DNA of 64,000 nucleotides from Leguminivora glycinivorella (Eukaryota > Arthropoda > Insecta > Lepidoptera > Tortricidae): positions 11,655,252-11,719,251 of the forward strand of contig NC_062993.1 of assembly GCF_023078275.1 (NCBI RefSeq), written 5' to 3'. The notes under the pieces were generated by a model. That model made no database searches and was not told the DNA's origin. It saw only the letters and a program-made list of their open reading frames with translations. Of this stretch, positions 11,083-22,689 are shown in pieces; the stretch's first letter is position 1, and every line of letters begins with the position of its first letter. The translations under genes were made by a program, and so were the position numbers.

Positions 11083-11356
11083 TTAACCCGACACGCAAAA
11101 ACGACGGTGTGTTATAAGTTTGACGTGTCTGTCTGTGTGTTTGTCTGTCTGTCTGTCTATCAGTTTGTCTGTCTGTCTGTGTGTGTGTGTCTGTCTGTGG
11201 CATCGTAGCTCCCGAGCGTATGAACCGATTTAGATTTAGTTTTTTTTTGTCTGAAAGCTGAGTTAGTCGGGAGTGTTCTTAGCCATGTTTCGTGAAAATC
11301 GGTCTACTATGTCGCGGTCGGGGGTTTTTTCAAAACTTTAATTTTGTGGTTAGGTT
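11083..11356 (+). repeat. CCCCGACG-hairpin repeat, copy 4
   Basis: Full-length copy with an expanded (TCTG)n tract. The terminal hairpin stem is partly mutated (CCCGACACG). Confidence 0.8.
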
Positions 11357-11504
11357 GTTATGTATTTAAACAGATTTAGGTAAAAAACAAAAATAATGTA
11401 AGATAATAGTATAATATAATGCCTAAATATTTCGAGTTTACAAACCACACTAATTTGAGCTCGTGAAACTAAAATAATACCTAGCCTTATTAGAGATAAC
11501 ATAC

Positions 11505-11672
11505 ACTAGAGACATTTCGTCGGGTACCACGGCGGTCGGGTTGCTCTAGTGGTAATGACGTTAGCCTCGTAAGCTGAAGACCCGGGTTCGATTCCCGGCT
11601 CGGCCACCAGTGGGCCTTGTCGTTTTTCTTTCCTGTATGATATCTATTTCAATTTATAAATAATACCTAGTT
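11505..11672 (+). mobile_element. tRNA-derived SINE (second family), copy 1
   Basis: An A-box-like segment (GCTCTAGTGGTAATGA) and an exact B box GGTTCGATTCC are followed by CTCGGCCACCAGTGGGCCTT and a T-rich tail. A second copy is at 20335-20500(+), and a fragment with only the B-box part is at 20110-20165(-). The lack of a closing acceptor stem argues against a real tRNA gene. Confidence 0.7.
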
Positions 11673-12045
11673 ATTGGATGTAGAAAGATGCTCCGCAAGG
11701 CATCAATACAATTTCAAAAATTCAAATTCAATTGCTGTTTCAAGTGAAGTACTGCACAAGTCATAGCCGACGGATATAAACGTCGACCTGTTATATTTAT
11801 GACGTACTTATAACACTTTTCAATATACTTAGTAAACATCTGTTACTGTCAATTTCCTTGTGCTGCAACATTGACTTGTTATGTATTTTAGAAAATAGGT
11901 AATAGTTTTTGCAGTATGACGACCTGTCTGGCCTAGTGGCTGAGTATAAACTGTATAAAGCAGATGTTCTCGAGTTAGAATTTAGATAAGGGCATTTATT
12001 TTTGTAATTAACATAGATCTTTATCTTACTAAGTCTTGGGTGTTT

Positions 12046-12077
<32 letters not shown>

Positions 12078-12220
12078 CATACGATACGATTTCCGATTTC
12101 CGCAAAGTTCTCCTGTCAGTCCTGCCGGTGCCATACTATATTTGGACTATACTATACTATACTATAATCGTACAATAATCGGACTCGCATCGGTCATTAT
12201 TTATTTATTTACTGTTCTTT

Positions 12221-12263
12221 TTAACCCCCGACGTAAAAACGACGGGGTGTTATAAGTTTGACG

Positions 12264-12310
<47 letters not shown>

Positions 12311-12810
12311 GTGTGTGTGTCTGTCTGTGGCATCGTAGCTCCCGAACGGATGAACCGATTTAGATTTCGTTTTTTTGTCTGAAAGCTGAGTTAGTCGGGA
12401 GTGTTCTTAGCCGGGCGTTTTCCAAATTAAATCCCGAAAATCGAATTTCACCAGATCTGGACGTGTCTGGGCTCATTCTACTCAGAATCACGAGCTGATT
12501 CGACCCCGACGATAAAAAAAAGTGTCCTAATATTTTTTTCCTTTTACGTCACGATTTTAGTATGAACTTACTAGGAGCGTGACGTATTGGAAACTCGAAT
12601 TTTGTATGGAAAATTTGGGACACATTTTTTTATCGTCGGGATCGAATCAGCTCGTGATTCTGAGTAGAATGAGCCCAGACACGTCCAGATCTGGTGAAAT
12701 TCGATTTTCGGGATTTAATTTGGAAAATGCCCAGCCATGTTTCATGAAAATCGGTCTACTATGTCACAGTCGGGGGTTTTTTCAAAATTTTAATTTTGTG
12801 GTTAGGTTAT
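12221..12810 (+). repeat. CCCCGACG-hairpin repeat, copy 5, split by a MITE
   Basis: The repeat runs normally to GTGTTCTTAGCC at 12412, is interrupted by a foldback element, and resumes at 12733 with AGCCATGTTTCATG, so AGCC is present on both sides. Confidence 0.85.
12413..12732. mobile_element. 320-bp foldback MITE with AGCC target duplication
   Basis: Inverted ends GGGCGTTTTCC / GGAAAATGCCC start arms of roughly 125 bp that include AAATCGAATTTCACCAGATC and CACGAGCTGATTCGA. The flanking AGCC (12409-12412 and 12733-12736) is single in uninterrupted copies of the host repeat, so it is a 4-bp target duplication. No transposase is encoded. Confidence 0.85.
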
Positions 12811-13620
12811 CTACAGTGTGCAATTCCCTCTTTTAAAGCAGTCTAAAACTTTTAACACGCTATTTTTCTTATCTGTGGCAGTGACCATTATATGTCCCTT
12901 TGAGCGGTCATTTAAAATTCTAAACTGAAAAGTAGGCCTCGCGGGCTTACATTACCATTCCATCAGAGCCGAAATGATATTCGAAAGAAAAGGGCCCAGG
13001 TTTTAGTTAGGTACTTTTAACGAAAGTGGATTCTTGACTTGAGCTTGGGGTTTTCAATATTGTCATTGTCATTAATATATGAAATATAAAAAATATATGT
13101 ACAAGGGTCTTGGCGCCGAATACTATTACGTACCATTTGGCGTTGAGACCCTTGGTCCGTGGGGTCCGAACGCCTTAAGAGGGGGTAGAGCAGGGAGAAT
13201 TTTCAGAATCTGTCAAATTACCCCATTACACACACAAACATCCTTCACTCACACTACCTCAATTTACTGTGAAAGGTCAGTGACCCTTAATTTTTTTCAA
13301 GAGTGTTATTTTGAGTTTGTAGTCAACTACTGACCTCCTTTGAGAAATTAAAACTGTAAAAAAGGTAGCATACAAGAAGACAGAAAAAATACGCATCATC
13401 TAGCTTTCCTTCTCTGTTCATGTCTCATGCGACTTAAAATTTACCTAAATATGTAGATAACGTTCCTTACTCAGTTGATTGTTTATCTAGGTGTATTTCA
13501 AATTACTTTGCACTTAATTTAGCGTTACTTTTCTATACTTAGATTAAAAATCGTCAGCCTGTCTATCCCCGCAAACATTATTCAAAGTCATGTGTGAAGG
13601 CCGACACCTCCAGGCAGTAC

Positions 13621-13725
13621 AATTATGGTCGCGTGATAAATGATAAAACATTCAGCCCTATCGCACTATTTGTAAGTGCAATAGGGACGGTCCGGTGTTT
13701 TATCATTTATCGCGCGACTATGATT
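13621..13725. mobile_element. Hairpin MITE (TGGTCGCGYGATA family), copy 1
   Basis: Arms AATTATGGTCGCGTGATAAA and inverse, loop containing GTGCAATAGGGACGG. A second copy of the family is at 22422-22535. Confidence 0.7.
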
Positions 13726-13729
13726 GCCC

Positions 13730-14305
13730 TGCAGGTCTTCAGAGGCCTGTGCTGTGCATTACGTATATGCTGGTTGTATTAAAGACTATCAGATATTTTC
13801 TTTATTCTTTTTGGTCGTTAGGTTTTTTTACCATTTAGTTTGACACAAAAATAAAGTATGTGTATAAAATAAAAACCTAATGAATAGAGTACAGCTAGCA
13901 GCAGTCAAGTCAGAGACACAAAGAAAGACAGGGAATATCGACGCATATCTTATCTTATCCAATACCGCCATCGCCATTTGCATCAGACTCTCGATCTTAC
14001 CCAATTTCCGAGTCTCTTCTCTTAATTTCAGTTTCTTGAGTTGAAAATGTTGAAACTCATACTTGGTATTAAATAAAACACAAATACATATAAAAATCAC
14101 AATATAATTTTAAATCATGGCTTAGGCCCTGTACCAGTTGCAGTCGCCACGTCTTAGCCCCATGTAGTTTCTTTTAAATGGCTAAATACCTAGATGTTAT
14201 GTCATAAACATCTATGACGTGACTGAAAATTAAAAACCATCGCTCAGAGATAAGGTTCAAATTAGCATGGCAAAAAATACAACAGTGCAGTCAAAATACG
14301 ATCAA
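13730..14305. other. No gene seen
   Basis: AT-rich sequence without a supported feature. Confidence 0.5.
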
Positions 14306-14311
14306 AATACG

Positions 14312-14744
14312 AATAAATTTATAGTTTAAAAAACTCTAGAAAAACACGCTTTTATAAATGCACGTAAAAGCCAAAAATAAATTATGGATCGTTCAAGTTG
14401 TCTCTATTGCTGGGATGAAGAGTAAACTATGTGCTTTTAATTATAATATTTGATTGTAAAAGCGCGGGGCGCTGCAGTCGTGCTGCAAGTCCAGTTAGCG
14501 CGTCAATCTGTGTAAACTGCTTCTCGTAATATAAGCTTAACTTGATTTCACAGCAAGTTATACAAAAAGTTTTTCCTGTTACAGCGCCCCACGCTTTTAC
14601 AATCAAATATTATAATTAAAAGCACATAGTTTACTCTTCATCCCAGCAATAGAGACAACTTGAACGATCCATAATTTATTTTTGGCTTTTACGTGCATTT
14701 ATAAAAGCGTGTTTTTCTAGAGTTTTTTAAACTATAAATTTATT
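14312..14744. mobile_element. Long near-perfect hairpin (162-bp arms)
   Basis: The arms 14312-14473 and 14583-14744 are inverted copies with a single mismatch (GCGCGGGG against GCGTGGGG) that I can see, around a 109-nt loop. It is non-coding. Such identity means a recent origin or ongoing gene conversion. No target duplication is evident, so the class is open (foldback element or local inverted duplication). Confidence 0.85.
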
Positions 14745-15179
14745 TTATACTTTTTAGTCGTTAATAATGAAATATATTTAAAATTTAAACAAAAATATTA
14801 TTTCAAGTAGGCGAATTTCGCAAGCCATTTGTGGCTTAACACGTATTGCTATTGCTTAATATGAATTAATACCACCTGATGTATAGATACCAAGTTTATC
14901 GCAATAAAGTCATTAATTTAAAATTTTTTCATAGTGCTGCGCTAATTTGAAGATTAATGCAATACAGAACTTAAGGATTTCATCTTACAGAGTAGGAAAG
15001 AGACAAAAGGTTGAATTTTCTCAGTCGCTCTCTAGTATACTTGCGTGGAGTTGAACCTGGTTATGGAACGTGGACGCGACAGTTTACTAAGCAACTAAAA
15101 GACTTATATTGGCTCTGGGATCTGTAGACCTTCGCGACGTGCTTAGCAGTGGCGTGGCGTGAAATTTTTCGTTGATAAA

Positions 15180-17340
15180 GCCCTTACTTTTGCCCCCCTT
15201 ACTTTTGCTCTTAAGGGTCACAAGAAAGCCCTAACCCAACTTATTTTAAATATAACAATGATCTTTCTTTTATGCGGGGGGCTTCGCCCCCCTAACCCCC
15301 CTTTCTTTGCTCTTAAGGGTCACAAGAAAACCCTAACCCAACTTATTTTAAATATTACGTTGATCTTTCTTTTATGCGGGGGGCTTCGCCCCCCGAGCCC
15401 CCCTTACTTTAGCACTTAAGGGTCACAAGAAAACCCTAACCTAATTTATTTTAAATATTACGTTGATCTTCTTTTATGCGGGGGGCTTTGCCCCCCGAGC
15501 CCCCCTTACTTTTGCTCTTAAGGGTTACATACTACGATGATCCTTTCCCCTTTCTTTGCTCTTAAGGGTCACAAGAAAACCCTAACCCAACTTATTTTAA
15601 ATATTACGTTGATCTTTCTTTTATGCGGGGGGCTTCGCCCCCCGAGCCCCCATTTTGTTTATATACTCTTGAGGGTCACAAGAAAACCCTAAACCAACTT
15701 ATTTTAAATATTACGTTGATCTTTCTTTTATGCGGGGGGCTTAGCCCCCCGAGCCCCCCTTACTTTTGCACTTAAGGGTCACGAGAAAACCCCAACGCAA
15801 TTTATTTTAAATATTACGTTGATCTTCTTTTATGCGGGGGGCTTTGCCCCCCGAGCCCCCCTTACTTTTGCTCTTAAGGGTCACAAGAAAACCCTAACCC
15901 AACTTATTTTAAATATTACGTTGATCTTTCTTTTATGCGGGGGGCTTCGCCCCCCGAGCCCCCATTTTGTTTATATACTCTTGAGGGTCACAAGAAAACC
16001 CTAAACCAACTTATTTTAAATATTACGTTGATCTTTCTTTTATGCGGGGGGCTTCGCCCCCCGAGCCCCCCTTACTTTTGCACTTAAGGGTCACAAGAAA
16101 ACCCTAACCTAATTTATTTTAAATATTACGTTGATCTTTTTTTTATGCGGGGGGCTTCGCCCCCCGAGCCCCCCTTACTTTTGCACTTAAGGGTCACAAT
16201 AAAACCCTAACCTAATTTATTTAAAATATTACGTTGATCTTTTTTTTTATGCGGGGGGCTTTGCCCCCCGAGCCCCCTTACTTTTGCTCTTAAGGGTCAC
16301 AAGCCCTAACCCAACTTATTTTAAACATTACGTTGATCTTTCTTTTATGCGGGGGGCTTTGCCCCCCGAGCCCCCCTTACTTTTGCTCTTAAGGGTCACA
16401 AGAAAACCGTAACCCAACTTATTTTAAATACTACGTTGATCTTTCTTTTATGCAGGGGGCTTGGCCCACCGAGCCCCTCTTTTGTTTATTTACTCTTGAG
16501 GGTCACAAGAAAACCCTAAACCAACTTAATTTTACATACTACGATGATCCTTTTTTTTGCGGGGGGCTTCGCCCCCGAGCCCCCCTTTCTTTGCTCTTAA
16601 GGGTCACAAGAAAACCCTAACCCAACTTATTTTAAATATTACGTTGATCTTTCTTTTATGCGGGGGGCTTCGCCCCCCGAGCCCCCCTTACTTTTGCAGT
16701 TAAGGGTCACAAGAAAACCCTAACCTAATTTATTTTAAGTATTACGTTGATCTTTTTTTATGCGGGGGGCTTTGCCCCCCGAGCCCCCCTTACTTTTGCT
16801 CTTAAGGGTCACAAGAAAACCGTAACCCAACTTATTTTAAATACTACGTTGATCTTTCTTTGATGCGGGAGTCTTCGCCCCCCCGAACCCCCTTTAGTTT
16901 TGCTCTTAAGGGTCACAAGAAAACCCTAACCCAACTTATTTTACATACTTTGTTGATCCTTTTTTTTGCGGGGGGCTTCGCCCCCCGAGCCCCCCTTTAT
17001 TTGCTGGTAAGGGTCACAAGAAAACCTTACCCAACTTATTTTAAATATTACATTGATCTTTCTTTTATGCGGGGGGGCTTCGCCCCCCGAGCCCCTCTTA
17101 CTTTTGCTCTTAAGGGTCACAAAAAACCCTAGCCCAACTTATTTTACACACTACGTTGATCTTTCTTTTTTGCGGGGGGCTTCGCCCCCGCCCCCAATTT
17201 TGCTTTTGTTATCAATTTTCTTTTGTAAGCATGTGGACGCTAGCCCGCGACCTGGGCTACATATTTAAGGGTCACAAAAATGACCCTTACCTGACTTAGT
17301 TTAGATACTTATTCGGTCTTTCCTTTTTCCGCTCATAAGG
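15180..17340 (+). repeat. About 102-bp tandem satellite with a GC hairpin per unit
   Basis: About 19 units, each reading AAGGGTCACAAGAAAACCCT, ATTACGTTGATC, then GCGGGGGGCTTCGCCCCCCG and AGCCCCC. Spacing between hairpins is mostly 99-109 bp. A variant with TTTTGTTTATATACTCTTGAG marks units at about 15650, 15961 and 16474, showing a higher-order repeat of three units (311 bp) at least once. Reading frames across it are a by-product of repetition. Confidence 0.95.
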
Positions 17341-17404
17341 GTCGCAAGAAAACCCTAACCTAACTTAGGCCTCGCTTCGCTTCTGTCAATAATAGGTTTG
17401 TTAT

Positions 17405-18243
17405 AACGTTGAAAACGTAACGTTCAAAGTTCATTACTTGGCCTTTCTCACAAGCGCAAACACAACTATGATACGATATGCCATCATGGAATGCCAGTGC
17501 CAATCTTCGGGCTTCATTATCAGACCTTGAAACTTAGTCGTGGTCAAAGTTCATTATAAGACTTTTCTAAGAAACCAGAAAACAGCTATGATACGAAGTT
17601 CCATCATGTAGTTCCAGTTCATATCTTCCGGCTCCATCATCAGACCTTGAAACCTAATCGTAGTCAAAGTTCATTACAATACTTTTCTAAGAAACCCAAA
17701 AATAGCTATGATACGATGTTCCATTTTGTAGTTCCAGGTCATATCTTCCAGCTTCATCATCAGACCTTGAAACCTAATCGTAGTCAAAGTTTATTACAAG
17801 ACTTTTCTAAGAAACCCAAAAACAGCTATGATACGATGTTCCATCATGTAGTTCCAGGTCATATCTTCCAGCTTCATCATCAGACCTTGAAACCTAATCG
17901 TAGTCAAAGTTCATTACAAGACTTTTCTAAGAAACCCAAAAACTGCTATGATACGATGTTCCATCATGTAGTTCCAGTTCATATCTTCCGGCTCCATCAT
18001 CAGACCTTGAAACCTAATCGTAGTCAAAGTTTATTACAAGACTTTTCTAAGAAACCCAAAAACAGCTATGATACGATGTTCCATCATGTAGTTCCAGTTC
18101 ATATCTTCCGGCTCCATCATCAGACCTTGGAACCTAATCGTAGTCAAAGTTCATTACAAGACTTTTCTAAGAAACCCAAAAACAGCTATGATACGATGTT
18201 CCATCATGTAGTTCCAGTTCATATCTTCCGGCTCCATCATCAG
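17405..18243 (+). repeat. 120-bp tandem repeat, about seven units
   Basis: Units start CAGACCTTGAAACC at 17521, 17641, 17761, 17881, 18001 and 18121, exactly 120 bp apart, with a more diverged unit before 17521. Each ends TTCCGGCTCCATCAT or similar. Because 120 is divisible by three, a frame of 238 codons (17647-18363) stays open with a 40-residue period. I treat it as non-coding because it starts inside the array and shows no recognised domain. Confidence 0.95.
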
Positions 18244-18406
18244 ATCAGTTCAACAGTATCATATTATTGTATTGTCATCAGAACTACATACAGCTGCCAA
18301 TTTTCATTACGCTACGATCCCTGGAAGATGGTTAAATTAGCCTCCGCAGATTCCATTACATAGTTAGTTACATACACGACGACCTAATAAAAGCGTGTTA
18401 AAAAGT
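18244..18406 (+). repeat. Repeat tail following the 120-bp array
   Basis: Resembles 21862-22037 (CATCATCAGATCA..., a CATATTATTGTATTGTCA-like stretch, then TAATAAAAGC...GT). The array and this tail are probably parts of one non-autonomous element whose internal unit expanded. Confidence 0.5.
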
Positions 18407-20105
18407 CAATGTCAATATCACTGCCATATTTCAGGCAATAAGGGATGTTTTCTCAAGTATGAAAAAAATCTCAAAAGCAGGACTTTATAAAGACTTTCTA
18501 GGAAAATTATTTTGAACTTGAAAAAAAAATTTGAACTAAGTTTGTAAAGTTATATATGAAGAGCATTTTCATCTTAGATTGCATATTTTAGTATCGTAAC
18601 GATTTTTCTTTCAAATAAAAAGATAATTATTAGAATAGGTTCACGGTGTCTACCGTAAACTGGGGTTACATTGACCAATTTGGGAATTTGAATTTCTCTA
18701 GCTTCTACATTTAATGGGTATTTTTACCCATTAAATGTAGAAGCTTGTTTCAATTTCAAAAATTAGTTTCAATATTTATCACACGAAGAGATCAAATTAT
18801 CAGCCTCAACAAGTACCGTGACATAATCAGACAATAATCAACTATGTGTCATTATGGTCAATGTTACCCCATGCAAGTGATCAATGACACCCCACAGAGT
18901 AAATCATTAGTAATAAATGCCTAGTTTGACTTTATGATACAAAACTCAATACTCACAATGGTATGGCTAAACAGAAACACATTTCTGGCAAGCTAATATT
19001 CACTGTGAACCTTTTACTTGAATACCCACTACGTTAGTTTAGAAGTTATTTAAACATAAAAATAGCAACAAACTATGCTTATATTTTGACATGTTATCCG
19101 CACTGCTTACGACCATACTTACTTTGTTCACTATAAAGGTTGGTTTTAAGGTTATCATGTGTCTAGATTTCGATAAATTTATTTTATTAATACATAACCG
19201 ACTACTCATAACATAATTAGTTTCTTATTTTTTTGGTAAAATAAATATAATTATGCCCGTGACAGGTCAGGTTTTGTTCGTAGTCCAAAAGAGTCAACCC
19301 TAGCACTTTTCCCTATTCACGCCAACGTTAGGATGAGCGAAAATTACTAAATAAAACGACATATTTTCAAAGACAAACCGAAGTTAACACCGCTGGAAGA
19401 TTTTTTGTGTAAAAAATTAGCATGGCACATATAATAAAAGTGCTAGCGACGTTCAAATGTCGGTTTTGGCCCTATTCACCACAAATAACTGTAGTTCATA
19501 CCCGTTCCGACCCCATGAACCCAAAATCGTCAGAAAAACGATGTAGTAAGTGGCCCAAAGTGCAGCGCCGTCTCTAGGTGAATTGGGTTACTAATTTATG
19601 CAAACTACTTAAGTCGCAATAGATGTCATTTCATTTAGTATTTTGGAGGTCACTAGTAAAGATAATTTAGTTTTACAATTATACGAAAAAAGATTCTCAT
19701 TTGGCCGGATTTTTCAACCGACTTCCAAAATTCAAAAGGCTATAAATGTATAGTTTTTTTTTTAACATCACTTCTGGTCCAATTTCAAACCCCACACATA
19801 TTAACGGCAAACTGATACTTAATGACTTAAGTTTTTTGAAATAAATTTGTGACATATGTGGGTAGTTTAGTAATTAGGCGCCGACTGATTGTGGGTAGGT
19901 TTATATTTTCGCTCTCTGCTAATAAATCTTGTATGGAACGGACGTGTTGTCTTTGGTGCCTCTTCATTAGCGCTGATCTTCGGCTGGGAGCATACCTTAC
20001 AAAATTAATGCCAAAAAAAAGTTTATCAGTAAAAATTACTCACTTGAAAACAAAGTCATAACCGTTTTCATGCTTATGCATTGAAATAGATATCACGCAC
20101 GAAAG
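18407..20105. other. No gene seen; one small palindrome
   Basis: A perfect stem-loop lies at 18700-18745 (21-bp arms AGCTTCTACATTTAATGGGTA, 4-nt loop). The phrases GGGGTTACATTGACC (about 18663) and GGTCAATGTTACCCC (about 18855) form a wider inverted pair. The rest is AT-rich without supported genes. Confidence 0.5.
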
Positions 20106-20334
20106 TAACGACAAGGCCCCCTGGTGGCTGAGCCGGGAATCGAACCCGCCATGTCTCTCGCTATACCGTAATCCTCTAAGTGCCACTTGCACCAACGAAG
20201 ATGGAGGATTAACCTGAGGGTTAACCCACCATTTTACATGGAATTTGACAGTTGACAGCCCACTAACCCTGAGTTAAGTGGTTGGTGCAAATGGGCCTTA
20301 AAGATTCATATACAAGGTGGTCAAAATGTGCCTA

Positions 20335-20500
20335 TCAGAGATAACACACACTAGAGAAATTTCGTTGGGTACCACACGGCGGGCGGGTGGCCTAGTTCTA
20401 ATGACGTTAGCTGCGTAAGCTGAAGACCCGGGTTCGATTCCCGGCTCGGCCACCAGTGGGCCTTATCGTTTTTTTTCTTTCGTGTATGATATCTATTTCA
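20335..20500 (+). mobile_element. tRNA-derived SINE (second family), copy 2
   Basis: Same sequence as 11505-11672 with B box GGTTCGATTCC and downstream CTCGGCCACCAGTGGGCCTT. Flanked upstream at 20110-20165 by an inverted fragment of a related head. Confidence 0.7.
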
Positions 20501-20509
20501 ATTTATGTA

Positions 20510-21555
20510 TGTATGTATGTGCGCACTTTATTGTACATAAGACAAGTTAGGACATATAAATACAGTATAGTTATGGTGTACAAAGGTAAACTTATCCCTA
20601 TAAGGTGTCTCTTCTAACCTTTGAGCGAATTGAGAATTTATTATATTTATATAAACTTGAAAAAGAACAAATCAAAAATTATTCAATAAAATAATTTTAT
20701 TTCTTCCCTAGTTGTATAGTTTCATACTTATGATTTTTATTTTAAAGTAATCCATTCATTTTATAGCAACCATGAGTGAAATGTGGAGGTTGACAGAAGT
20801 ATAATTAACATTTCTAAATATTAATTTCTTGTATCTAGTCTAACTACGAAGCAATACACTGACGTATAAATTGCGTCCATATACAGAGAGGTCATTCATA
20901 AAAACATCACTTTAGGTAAGTTATATATATTTTATACAATTTGACAACCATTGACCACACATCCCAATTCACCCCTCTTCCGACCCTAATCACCTCCTTC
21001 GTAAACCTATTCACCCCCTTTGCTACCCGATTCCCCCCATTCCTGATCCTATTCACCCCTCAGGCCGCGGATATTTATTCATCCCGTAAGTTTCCCAACA
21101 CAGTTGCATCGCTTTCTTCATGAAAACCATTATAAAAAGTAAAATATCGTCAGTACTTTTAAAAAAACTTGTATCTTCGTCTGTCCACAGAATACATTAA
21201 TAGTACAAGGTCTGTCAATGAAAAGAAAATTATAGTAAGTGTATATGGAATGCATATAGACTTACTGCGTTTTAACTTTGAGGAGAAGCATGAGATACGA
21301 GATTTTTTAAAAGTAGTGAAGATATGTCTTATGATTTTCTGTTAAACATAAACTTTAGAAGTGTAGGTATACACTACATTCAAAAGGATAACGAACAAAT
21401 TCTGAGCAAAATTTCACACAAAAATGAAGTTACAATGAGTAAAATAAATAATCCAATAAATTTGAATGCCAACTTTGACAGACATTTTCATGCCCCTAAA
21501 TATATTATTTTCCTACTTTTTATTGCGGAAAATAGAAGGAATATGTGAAAAAATA
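20510..21555. other. No gene seen
   Basis: AT-rich sequence with a pyrimidine-rich stretch (about 20960-21070, CACCCC repeats). Short open frames have no recognisable content. Confidence 0.45.
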
Positions 21556-21559
21556 TAAT

Positions 21560-21655
21560 AGCATTATATACCCCCGGAACCCTATTCGAACAATATGTAA
21601 AATGTCGAAAACTACGGAACATTGACCGTGGCCCGACGCGCTTTGTGCCGGTTTT
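21560..21655 (-). repeat. Fragment of the CCGGCCAAG...GGGTTCCG repeat family
   Basis: Reads GGAACCCT...CTACGGAAC...CGTGGCCCGACGCGC then GCCGGTTTTTC, the inverse of the start of the element at 30945-31508. Confidence 0.5.
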
Positions 21656-21861
21656 TCTTCTCAATGAAATGCAGAGATAATAAAAAATTACACCTCCCAA
21701 TTTATAATAAGTTTTTCTGCAAAAAATCATTTTTGGCACAAGCTTTACCTTAGCCGACTGTACCTTTCTTTCAACAATCATCTATTGCTCTCCGGGATGT
21801 TTCTAAAAACCCCTTACTCAATGGGGATACGACGTTTCATAACAGAGTTCCTCTGACCACC

Positions 21862-22037
21862 TTTCTGCTCCATCATCAGATCACCTCCATGATATCATAA
21901 TATTGCATTGTCACGTGATTTACATATGTGTGCAAAATTTCAGCTCAATCGGAAACCGGAAAGTGGGTCAAATTTAGCTTCTACGTTTTGACCCAAACTA
22001 AGACTAACAAGGCTAGTTGAATAAAAGCTTGTAAAAA
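21862..22037 (+). repeat. Tail repeat with CTCCATCATCAGATCA motif
   Basis: Shares the CTCCATCATCAGATCA start and the closing TGAATAAAAGCTTGTAAAAA type end with 18230-18406, without the tandem units. Confidence 0.5.
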
Positions 22038-22273
22038 GGCTTCTGAGATTTGTTATAAGTTTAGTTGTCATAGTTTAAGAACAGATGAGACAGACATATG
22101 CAATGACAATAAAATATTGCACGTGTTTCGTGAGATGTCAAATCACCTCATACAATTTACCGCTCTAAGGCAACTAAGGTAGGGCTTGTTATTGTACTTT
22201 AATTACATATTAATAATTTCTAGCCGGATAGATAATTATGGGAGTGAGAGTGTAATTTAAATTTCTATAAGTG

Positions 22274-22385
22274 ACCGGCCACATCAGAGCGTCGCGTGTC
22301 TCGGGGCGCGCAACCGCGCCCCAGGTGGCGTGGCGCGGACGTCCGTTGCGCGCCCCGAGACACGCGACGCTCTGATGTGGCCGGT
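22274..22385. mobile_element. Hairpin MITE, perfect 41-bp GC-rich arms
   Basis: 22274-22314 and 22345-22385 are perfect inverted copies beginning ACCGGCCACATCAGAGCGTC, with a 30-nt loop. First of three hairpins packed in about 415 bp. Confidence 0.75.
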
Positions 22386-22421
22386 ACCTAAGGAAACAAA
22401 GATTTTTAAGCGACCCGATCA

Positions 22422-22535
22422 GCACGGGAAGCATGGTCGCGCGATAGACGATAAAATATCAGGCCGCACTTACAAATAGTGCGATAGGGACGGCCTGCTA
22501 TTTTATCGTCTATCGCGCGACCATACTTCCCGTGC
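22422..22535. mobile_element. Hairpin MITE (TGGTCGCGYGATA family), copy 2
   Basis: Arms GCACGGGAAGCATGGTCGCG... and inverse, with the same architecture and loop motif (GCGATAGGGACGG) as 13621-13725. Confidence 0.75.
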
Positions 22536-22570
22536 AGATATTTATACGGATAAGGACCCACATCCACATC

Positions 22571-22687
22571 TACCGTCCCGCGATCGTAGCGTCGGGCCAA
22601 CTGTATGGCTAAGCCAATTCCCAACTGCCAACTGTATGGCTTTTTCCATACAGTTGGCCCGACGCTACGTTCGTTCGCGAGACGGTA
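22571..22687. mobile_element. Hairpin MITE (TACCGTC arms)
   Basis: Arms TACCGTCCCGCGATCGTAGC... and ...GCGAGACGGTA are inverse with a few differences and share GTCGGGCCAACTGTATGG. Third of the hairpin cluster. Confidence 0.7.
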
Positions 22688-22689
22688 GA

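Noticed and set aside
11530..11610. tRNA gene
   Set aside because: Same reasoning: a SINE head repeated at 20335-20500.
15180..17340. CRISPR array
   Set aside because: Units are tandem and nearly identical throughout, without unique spacers, in a eukaryotic genome.
17647..18363. 238-codon protein with 40-residue repeats
   Set aside because: It starts inside a 120-bp tandem array and shows no signal or domain; length divisible by three explains the frame. Kept as a finding only.
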